This document shows, piece by piece, positions 24,400 to 36,300 of a stretch of 64,000 bases of DNA. The translations under genes and the position numbers were made by a program. This stretch comes from Gigaspora rosea (taxonomy: Eukaryota > Glomeromycota > Glomeromycetes > Diversisporales > Gigasporaceae): assembly GCA_003550325.1 (NCBI GenBank), contig QKWP01000362.1, positions 186,951 through 250,950 of the forward strand, read 5' to 3'. The notes under the pieces were generated by a model. That model worked only from the letters and a program-made list of their open reading frames with translations, had not been told where the DNA came from and did no database searches. Within the stretch, counting starts at the first letter, position 1. Every line of letters starts with the position of its first letter.

Positions 24400-27300
24400 C
24401 TAATATATAGTAGATAAAACAAATTTTAATCAAAATATATTTTTATAAAATTATAATCAAATTAATAAAGTATCTACTTACACACTAATAATTTAGATTA
24501 TAAGAATATAATTTATAAGTTATAAACAAATTTTTAGAAATTTAAAATATATATATTATTATATTATAAAAATAAAGAAGTATATTTAATATAACAAACT
24601 ATAAAGCTTATACTTACGTCTAATTAATAAATAAAATATATTAAATATAATTTATATATTTCAAATAACAATTTTAGAAAAAAATTATACTAACATTCTA
24701 AAAATTTAACAAAATATAGTACATATAAAGATGTAATATAGTGTATATAAATTATAAAATGTACTTAAATTAAAAATAAAAGGTTTATACTTACGAACTA
24801 AATTAATATATAAATATACAAGAAAGTTATTTACAAAATATAAGTTGCAATTCAGATATACTAAATCACTTACTTTCTAAAAATTTGCAAAATATTTATG
24901 AATATATATTACAAAATTATAATGAAATTTAAAAGCAAAATAATATATAATATTTATACTTACACACTAAATTAATATATAAATATATAAGAAATAAATT
25001 TATAAAATAAAATTATAATTCAGAATTAAAATACTACTTACGTTCTAAAATTTGCAAAATATTTATAAATAATTATTATAAATTATAATAAGTATTAAAA
25101 TAAAAAATTAAGGCTTATACTTACGGACTAAATTAATATATAAATATAAGAAATTTATTTACGAAATATAAGTTGCAATTCAGATATACTAAATCACTTA
25201 CATTCTAAAAATTTGCAAAATATTTATGAATATATATTACAAAATTATAATGAAATTAAAAAGCAAAATAATATATAATATTTATACTTACGCACTAAAT
25301 TAATATATAAATATATAAGAAATAAATTTATAAAATAAAATTATAATTCAGAATNATTTAGAAATAAAAATATTACTTACGTTCTAAAATTACAAAGTAT
25401 TTATAATTATTATAAATTATATTAAGTATTAAATAAAAAATTAAGGATTATACTTACGCACTAATAAATTAACAATTAAATATATAATATTAATAATTAT
25501 TATAAATTATAATAAATATTAAGTAAAAAAATTAAGGATGATATTTACGACGCACTAATAAATTAACAATTAAATATATAAAAAATAAATTTATAAAATA
25601 AAATTGCTATTCAGAAATAAAAATATTACTTACGTTCTAAAATTGCAAAAGATTTATAATTATTATAAATTATAATAAATATTGAGTAAAAAAATTAAGA
25701 CTCTATACTTACGCACTAATAAATTAATAATAAAAATATAAAAAATGAATTTATAAAATAAAATTACAATTTAGAAATAAAATATTACTTACGTTCTAAA
25801 AAAATTGTAAAATATTTATAAATTATAATGAGTATTAAAATAAAAATTTAAAGTTTATACTTACGTACTAATAATTTAATAGAAAATATATAAAAAAATA
25901 TAATTTACAAGAAATAAATAGCAATATTAGAAATAAATATACTACTTACGATCTAAAATTTAAATATTTATTTAAAATATTATAAAAATAAACATTAGAA
26001 GATTATTTAAAGTTAAATATAAATATTATACTTACAGACTAATAAAATTAAGAAATAAGTATATAAGACCTATACTTTACTAATTATAAATAATACTTTA
26101 TAACTAAAGATATACTTACGCCCTTAAAATTTAATAATATATATAACATATATGCATTATTATAAAAATAAATTATAGAAAAGAAATATATAAAACTTAT
26201 ACTTACGCCCTTAAATTTTAATAATATATATAACATATATGTATTATTATAAAAATAAATTATAGAAAAAAAATATAAAAACATATACTTACGCCCTTAA
26301 AATTTAATAATATACATAATATATATGTATGTATTATTATAAAAATAAAAATAAGTTATCAAAAAAAATATATAAATTTATACTTACCGACTAATACATT
26401 AATATAAATATATAAAAAGTATAATTTACAGTGATTTTAGATAAAATTTTAAATTCTAAAAATTAATAAAAAATATATGTAAAAATTTGTATTTTTACAT
26501 TATAAGTTAATAAATAATTTTAGCATAATACTACTTACTATATTTTAAATACAATGAAATAATTATACTTGCGCACTAAAAATTTATAAAATAATCTATT
26601 AATATTTTTTATAAATACTTAAGATAATTTTTATTTTAACAATAATATATTATTAAAGTTATACTTACTTCTCGTAAGCACTAAAGAAAATTATAAAATC
26701 CAATAAGATATATATAATTTGAACAAAGAATAATTAATTTTTTAAAATATTATAATATTTAATATATAAACTAAAAGAATAATTAATTCAAAAATGTATA
26801 TATTTATCATGGTAATTTATTATTTTTACCACAGATAAAATCTATAAAAATTGAATTAAAATAAACGAGATTACTAAAATGCACCACTGGTGTTCAACAC
26901 CACAATGATTTTCACCAATCAAATTTTTTAAATGCAGTGTAATGTAAAGATTAGGTATAACATAAAATTTTTGTTGTTTTGGTATTTTTTTTAAAAAATA
27001 CCTTCTAACTCAAAATTTTATCTATGAAACCACCTTTTTTTTAAAAAAAACCCCCCTTGTGAAATTTTACTATATACTATGCCTCACCCTAACTCTAACT
27101 ATTAACTTTAACTTAACATTTATTAGTTTTAACTTTTGTTTATTTTTTTTTGTTTATTTTTTTTGATATTGATCTTCATACTGGTGTTGAACACCAGTGG
27201 TGCGTTTTAACAATCTTGAAAATAAATAGATTTATAATATTGGATATTACCTATTATTGTATTATATAATATATATAATTATTAAAAAATAATAATATAA

Positions 27301-30300
27301 TTTAGCTAAAAATTATTAAGATAGGATTGTAATTTTTCAAATTTAATTTTTTCCTATTAATTAGTAAAAGAATACAATAATATATTATTATTATATTATA
27401 AACTCAATTAGTAAGATAGTTCTATCTAAAATAAAAAATATTTAAATATACTTACATTACCGTAATCGGGCTCGACTATATATTTAATAAAAAGTATTTA
27501 GAATAAAAATAGCAAAACTTATTCAAAAACAAATATATTTAAATATATACTTACAATTGTCTATTTAGCAGAATAATATACCAATTATAAAGAGCAATTA
27601 GAATAAATATAGAAAATAATTTAATAATTTAGCAAAATAAAATATTATAGTAAAATTAGAAATATATATAATGAAATTATATTTACAAACTATTATTAAT
27701 TAGAATATATATAAAATTACAAATTATTAGTTCAATAAAAAAAGGTATTATTGCCAAAGATTATATAAAAAATTTATTTACTTTCTCACTGTATCTCGAA
27801 CAAGTCTGCAAAAATATATATGTTATTATAATATATAAAATAATTTAAAATTATTAGAATAAAAATTATAATTACTCCCTAATTTAATAAAATAAATATT
27901 ATTAAATTATAAAAAGTACAATTTAAGATTAGAATATTAGTCACAAAATAAATTACTTAAAAATTAAACTTGGTATAAAAAAATTTATAATTACTCTATT
28001 CTAACAATTTATGTATATTAAATTACAAAATTATTCAAATTTTCAATTAAAATTATTAAAAAATAGATATAAGTTAAAATTAACAATATAAGAAAAAATA
28101 TATTATTAAGTTATATCTAGAAACTGATTAAAAATTTTGTATTTATATTCTAATAATTTGGCATAAAAATAAAATACAAGATGCATTAATAAAGTATATC
28201 TAATTAAAAGAACTAAATATTAAAAATAATAAAACTTTATACTTACTTTCTAATAATCTAATAAAATATATTAATATAAGTGTTATTAGGCTATATATTT
28301 ATAAAACTGATTGAATACTTACTACCTAATAATCCAGTATAAAAATAATTGCAAAAAAAATATATATAGGCATGAATTAATGAGTTATATCCAATTGAAA
28401 CCTATGTTTAAAAATAATAGAAGTTTGTATTTAAATTTATACTTACCTTCTAATAATCCAGTATATAAATAATTATAAAAAAAGATATAAAATATACATT
28501 AATAAGTTATATTCAATTAAAAATAGTGTTTGAATATAATACAAATTTACTTACTGACTAATAATCCAATAAAAAATGTGCTCTATTAGGTATTAATTAT
28601 AGAATTTTATTTAAAAAAATTTATTTATAAAATGCTAATTGAAAATTTTTGCTTACTTTCTAATAATTTAGTCATAAATAATTATAATAGAAATAAATTG
28701 TTAAATTAAAACTATATTTAAAAAGAGCATCTTTATTCAAACTAGGTGAATTATTTACTCATTTTAAAAGAAATTTGGAACAATAATTAGATATTAAAGT
28801 AAACTTATATAAAAATCTTTTTTATAAAAACCCAAAGGTAGTTTTATTAATAAATTTTTGAAAATTTATTATTTTTCATAGGGGGAGTCCCTCCTGAGTA
28901 GGAATAAATTTGCTTTTTAAAAATAACACAAAAATTTATATATAAATTTTATATTTACACTCTAATAAACATAGTACAATAATAATTATAGCAAAAGAAT
29001 ATAAACATATTAACAAGCTTAAACAATTTTTAAACACAAATTTTAAAAATAATATAAATATTTATACTTACATACTGATAGTATCAAAAAATAATTACAA
29101 AATATAGAACAAGCATTAATAAATTGTTAAATTAATTTAAAAATTTTTGGGTTAAAAGTAATATAATAATTTATACTTACTCATCTCTAATAATTAATGA
29201 AAGTATGTAAATACATTAAATACATTTATTGTTAAATTAGTAATAAATTGTATTATAGACCAATAATAAGTTGAATATTAAAGAAATAGAATAAATTTAT
29301 ACTTACAAACTAATAATTAAATAGAATAATTGCAATATATAAATGTATAATATGTATTACAAGTTATAAAATTGTATTTAAAAATTTTATTTGAAATAAT
29401 ATTATAATTATGTTAGTTATAACATATTATTAGATAAATAATAATATGTATAAATTAATAAAGTAAATTATTTAAATCATAAAATTAATTTTAGATTTTT
29501 TTATACTTACTAACTGATAATTCAAATAATAATTACCAAAGAATATAAAAATATTATTAATAGTCAAGTCCAATTTAAAATAGTTAATTTCAGCAATTAT
29601 ACTTACGCCCTAATTATCAAATGATCAAATGTGTATATATATTAATAAAAATTATTTATAAATTAAAGATATTAGAAAAATAAATTTTATACTTACATAC
29701 TGATAATATAATGGATAATTACAAAGATATTTAAACATGTATTATTAGATTAAAAGTCTAATTAAAAAAACCTAATTTTAGAACAAATATACAATTTGTA
29801 CTTACTTACTGACATCAAATAGAGAGTATGTGAATAGTGGACCATTAGGTTAATAATAATATGCATCATAGATAAAAAGTTATTTATAAATTGAAGATCT
29901 TAAAAATTGATAATTTTATACTTACATACTAACAATCAACAAAAAGAAAAATTATAACAAATAAATGTGTAGATGTATATTTATAAGTGATAAAATTTCA
30001 ATATAGAAATAATATAATAATTATGTAAAAATATGTAATCAAAGAAAATGTAAATACCAGTATTATTAGATTATATTAAGAAGCATAAATTAATAAAAAT
30101 AAATCATAAATAATTATATTTTAGAAATATATAAATTTTGATACATACGGACTAATAATATAGCAGAATTATTGCAAAAGCATATGTATATAATGTATAT
30201 TAAAAAATATATTATATTGTAAAATTCTATTAGAAAACCTAATTTTAAAAATAATATGATTTATACTTACGGGCTAATAATACAATAAAAAATATATCAA

Positions 30301-33300
30301 TACATGTATTATTAGATTAATATATAATAATATTAATAAAGTGCATCATGAATTAATAAAATTTATAAAATTCTATTTAGGAACCTAATTTTAAAAATAA
30401 TATAATAATTTATACTTACCTAATAATACAGTAAAAATACGTCAATATATGTATTATTAGATTAATACATAATAATATTAATAAAGTGCATTATAGATTA
30501 ATAAAATTCATTCACAATATATGTAACATGAAGTTAATAATATATATAAGAATTAATAGAAAAAATAAACTTTTATACTTACTTACTAACAATTCATCAA
30601 AACAATTACAATAGAAAAAGATTTAAGTTGTAAAATCTATTTAAGAAATCTAACTTTAAAAACAATATAACAATTTATACTTACCCTCTAATAATACAAT
30701 AAAAATATGCCAATATATATATTATTAATTTAATATATAATAATATTAGTAATGTGCATCATGTATTAATAAAATTCATTTATAAATTAATAGTTTTATA
30801 AAATTGAATTCCATATCTACCTTCTAGAAATCCAAAAAAAAAATTACAATAGTAGAATGTATAAATGTGTGCATTAATTATTATACAACTCAATATAAAA
30901 GACAATTTTAAAAATAATGAAATTTATTTGTTACATTCGTTTACTAATAATTTAAAAAAAATATGTAAATACATATATTATTAGATCAATAATAAAGTTT
31001 ATCATAAATTATTAAGTTGATTATTTTAAAAAGACTTTACTAAAATATACCTATGGTGTTTACAGTGTGTTTATACTAATAATACATTTTTACATAAATT
31101 ATCCAATTAATTAGTTTAAGATATTATAAGTAAAAATGTTTTATACATCTAAAAACCCTTTCTAAACCATAACTTTATTCCTAAATACTAACTTGAATAT
31201 AAAAAATTTGTGTTAAATCTTTTATATACTAAATTTATAAAAATATAATAAATATAATAAAACCTTATAATAGGTATAAAGCACAAATAATAGTTTTGCA
31301 CCTATTATGTTTTATATATATATATTTAAAATTTTATAAGTTTTGTGTATAAAATTTTTAGCACAAAATTTTCATATTGGTTTAGTATATATTTAGAATT
31401 AGAATTAAAAGTTTAGAAATATTTAATTACTAGTTTTTAAGATATTGCATAGCTAGTAAAACATCATAGATATATTCTATTATATTTGTTTATAAATATA
31501 ATAAATTTAGGGAATGCATATTTCTATTATAGAATTTACTATTTCCATAGTAAATTTTCATAGTATTAAGAGTTATTCTCTAAATTTATAATAATCAAAC
31601 AGAACAATAAATATATAAACATGCATTAACAATTTATGAAATATATTTTAAAAAACACTATTTATAAATAATATAATTTATCTGCTATACTTACCGACTT
31701 TTAATAATTTAATAACAAAATAAGTAAATTAATAATATAAATCATCTAGTAATTACATAAAGTAAACATGAATTTTTTAAAAAACTATGAAATATAATAT
31801 ACTTACGAACTATAATCCAACATAATAATTATATCAAATATGCAAATATTTTATTATCATTAATTAAAGATAATGTGTATCATAAGTTGATTAGATATAA
31901 AATCAGCTATAAAATTTTTAGAAATGCAGTAAAATAATTTTTACCCTCTGTCAATTAATCAAAGAGTATGTAAATTCATATATTATCATACAACAAATTA
32001 TATATACGCCAACCATAAATTGATATTTTAGAAATAAAATGAATTTTACAAAAAAATTATATCAGATAAGAAAATATTAGTAAAATAACATGCATCATAA
32101 GTTGATTAGATATAAAATCAGCTATAAAATTTTTAGAAATACAGTAAACTAAATTCTTACCCTCTGGCAATTAAATGAAGAATATATGAATTCATGTATC
32201 ATTATACAACAAATTATATATATACCAAACATAAATTGGTATTTTAGAAATAAAATGAATTTTACAAAATAATTATATCAGATAAGAAAATATTAGTAAA
32301 ATAACAATGTATCATGGGTTGATTAGATATAAAATTAGCTATAAGATTTTTAGATCTTTAGTGAACTAGATTCTTACCCACTGGCAATTAATAAAGAATA
32401 TATGAATACATACAGTAAATTATATAAATGCCAATTATAAATTAATATTTAAAAATACAATGAATTGCATACTTACGACCTATAATCCAATAGAACAATT
32501 ATATAAGATATATATTGTAAAATAAAACATACAAAATTTTATACTTACATGCTAATAATTAATAATAGTAATAATAATAATAATAATAAGAAAGAGAAAG
32601 AAAAAATTTTAAAATTTAATTTTTAAATAATAATACAATTATATCAAAACTTACCAAGTATAGTAATGACTCCTGAAAAATCATTTGATTATAGATTAAG
32701 TTAATTAAATTATGAAATAGAAGTGAATTTTCATTCATATATTAACAGATCAGAAATCCAATTTTAAACCAAATATATCACAAATAATTAAATTATTAAA
32801 GTTAATTACAAGGCAAATATTTAAAATTTCAAAGTTTATACTTACATTCTAACAAAAATGCACTTTATTTAGTTTAATGCATTTTAAGAATTATAAATTA
32901 CAATTAATATATTATACAAAGCACAAACCCGATATCACTTTAACAAAAAAATAAACATTTAGATTATTTAGATTATTGAATTATGTACTTAAAGTCTTAG
33001 AAAAATGCAGTAAAATTATATTTACCATCTAATATTTAAAAGTGTATTAAGCTATAAGAGCAAGCACAATTTAAATAATACTGTAAAATTAATAGATACG
33101 AATCACTAATCCAATATAAATAATATTTTTAATGTCAAAAATCCAATATAAAAATTATAAACTAATAAATAAATCTATGAACTTTATACTTACAAACTAA
33201 TGGTCAAAAAAAGTGTATAAAAAATATTATTATTGCAAATAAAATAATTGCTTTAAAAATAGATTCAACAAAATGATATTTACTCTCTAGTAATCCAATA

Positions 33301-36300
33301 TAAGTATATAAATAATCAGTTATAAAAGTTTAAATTTAGAAATGAATATAATTAAATATACTTACCCACTGATAATTCAATAGAAATAATTATAAGAAAA
33401 AAAAATTAAATTGAATAACAATTTACAAATAAAAATTGTAAAATGGGAACATTATATTTACATGGTAGGGCTTTAATGAAAAATAATGTATTATAAAAAT
33501 AAATTAGTGAGGCATGAATTAAGACTTTAAAAATAAAGTATTTACTTGCTAAAAATTCAATAGACAATTAAGAAAAACATGTCAAAAAAATTTATAAATC
33601 AAAAGTTTTACAATTTTGAATAAATCCAAAAAGGTTTTACTTACTTCAACCTAATTCAATAGAAGAATGTGCATTACACATGTATTAGGTTATAAAAGTT
33701 AATTTAATTAATACTAAAAAAAAAGTGAAATTAAACTTATAATTACCCAGAGCTAATAAAAAATTAATGAAAATAAGGGTCGTTATTTATAAAGACCAAT
33801 TAAGATAAATAATAATTTTATTTCAATAAATCAATAATGAATATACTTACGGACTAATTAAAATGAAATACATTAATATGTATACTATCACTTGGATGCT
33901 ATATAAAGTCAAAGTATTATCGAAAAAAACTGAAAAAAATTTATACTAACACTCTAGTAATTTAACAAGAATTAATTGATGGTTTAATAAATAAATAATA
34001 AACAGGAATAATAAAATTAAGCTCATACTTACTCCCAAATACTTCATTAAAAAAATAAAAATATTATAAAAATATTAAGTTATAAAGGCGAAAATATAAT
34101 CGCAGTTTAAAAATCAAATGATAATACAGTCAGACTTTCTAAATGCAACCAAATTTTTGGTAACTTCCATTTAAAGAACAATAACAAAATAGCATTAATA
34201 GGGTCTAATAAAAAAATCTGGAAATTTCATTTGTTGTTTTTAAAAGGTCTAACTGCATTAGATATAACATACACACTTAAATAAATAAATAAAAGCTAAT
34301 TAGAGAATAATTTAAAAAGTATCAAATATTAAAAATACACACAATACTTACTTACTAATTTGAATATCAAAGTTAGTACAAATTATAAAAGGTCGCAAAA
34401 AGAATTATAGAATCAAATTATACTCACATACTAATAATAATAATAATAAAATTAAATTTTCATGAAAAAAATCAATTTAAAATAGACAATTTAAGAATAA
34501 ATGATTATGATTGAGGTTACTTGCTAACAATGTGACAAAAAGAATGAAAAAAACGATTGTCATTGAGTTGTGAATGCAAATTAAAACAATGATAACTGAT
34601 AATTTTAGGGATAAATACTGATGAGCATAAGCACCGCTAATAATTAAAAAAGAAGAATGTGAACATATGTAGAATCAAGTTATAAAAGCTATGAAAAATA
34701 AATTTAAAAATAAAAACCTACATCCTAATGATTCAACGAGACAAGCAATTAGAAACTATCATTATAAATTTATAATTCATGAAATGAATACTATAAAGTT
34801 TATACTTACGCACTAAGGATTTGGTATAAATACGTAACTTTAGTGCATAACGATAGAATGATAAACTTCATAAATAAAAGCAAACAAAAATTTTATATTT
34901 ACATAGCAAGTCTAAGAATAGAAATAAACATATTATTAAACATAAATAAATTAGAAAGAATAATTCAAAGCATTAGAATAAATTCAATAAAATTTATACT
35001 TACACACTAAAAGTCCGACAAAAGAACACATTTTATTATACAATATTAAGTTGATTAGAAATTGAATTAAAAAATTTATTAATTTTTTAGAAATAAATCT
35101 AATTAAATTTAACTTACCCGCTAATAAAGTATTACAGAATATTTATTAAACAAGCAATATTAAAAAAGTACAACTTAATGATCATGAAATAATAATTTAA
35201 AATAGATAAAATAATCTTATACTTACAACCTAAAAATCAAATAGAAAAAGATCATTAATAGGATATACAAAAGTTAATTATGGAAGTGCATAAATTTTAT
35301 ACAGTACTTACAAACTAATATTCCAGATAAATATTACTATGTTATATAAAGATAAATTCAATAAAATCATAAAATAATAATTTTATGAATATATATATTT
35401 ACATTCTAATAATCAGATAGAAGAATGTGAACAAGTTATAATTTAAAATTATAAAAACATGTGGAGATTAAATTGGACATATTGCAATTATTAACCGACT
35501 TTGAGAAGTATTTCGAAGTATTTGTAACAAATTAGCACTTTTAGCTTGTATTCGGCTAATAAGTAACATTATTGAAAATTATTTTCGATATCTTATTAAC
35601 AAATGTTAGTTAAAGTGCTAATTTTTTTACAATTATGACACGAAGTCGGTTTTTAATTGCAGCGTGACCGATTAACACTTCTAAAGTAAATTTATACTTA
35701 CACTCTAATAATCCGAAGAAAATGCGAAAAAGCAATTAAAAATTTATCAAATGATAATTTTATAAAAAAAGTTAATGCATAAATTACCCGCTAATAATTT
35801 AATAGAATATAAAAAAAAAGGCGTATTATTAAATTATAATGAAAATTTTTGAAAGAAAGTTATAAATGACTTACCCACTAATAATTAATAGATAAATATA
35901 AAAAAGCGTGTATTATTAATTTATAATGAAAATAATAATTATAAATTAATGCTAAATTCATACATGAGTCTAATAATCGGATAAGATATATATTATTGGA
36001 TTAAGAAATCCAATAACATTTATAATAAAAAAAACAAATGATTAGAGGAGCACAATTAAAATAATTAATGTAAACAATAATTTTTAATATAATTACACTG
36101 GAGGGACTGGAGGTAAAATGTAAAATACAAGTTAATAGGGATTAATAATCTAAATAAAGCAAAAATATTTAAAGCAACATTACAAAAACGTTCTGCTAAT
36201 TTATATTCTTCCGGTTTATTACCTTTTAATTCACTTCCATTAAATTCATAATTTGATAAAACAATCGTTGAATAAGCGATTAATAAAACGAGAAGAAAAA

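Noticed and set aside
26084..26284. Minus-strand frame with repeated FKGVSIS motif (also at 61,723-61,977)
   Set aside because: It is the translation of the 86-bp intron-microexon tandem units across splice sites; FKGVSI is just TTTAAGGGCGTAAGTATA read through.
26430..26460. 26-nt exon AATTTAAAATTTTATC... between AG and GTAAAT
   Set aside because: It reads a stop in phase 2 and is not a multiple of three, although it is identical in both copies.
27395..27420. Exon starting ATAGAACTATCTTACT after TTTTAG
   Set aside because: It gives TAG in phase 2 here and TAA in the paralogue, and its length is not a multiple of three with the nearest GT.
28148..28150. Microexon AAT (unit 61)
   Set aside because: Its donor is ATAAATAC in both paralogues, without GT, so it is probably not used; the frame is fine without it.
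28871..28930. Extra exon with GAGGGACTCCCCCTATG
   Set aside because: An acceptor TACTCAG precedes it, but no donor is near and the phase-2 reading stops at TAA; it may be a hairpin.
31046..31472. Large exon of the split gene between microexons 39 and 40
   Set aside because: No long open frame; termini are inverted, so an insertion is more likely.
24400..36000. CRISPR array or simple satellite (20-bp core every ~85 bp with variable spacers)
   Set aside because: The core is not a fixed repeat: it has a variable triplet between perfect splice-site consensus sequences. Spacer lengths vary, the host is eukaryotic, and the triplets join into an open frame in phase with a leader exon.
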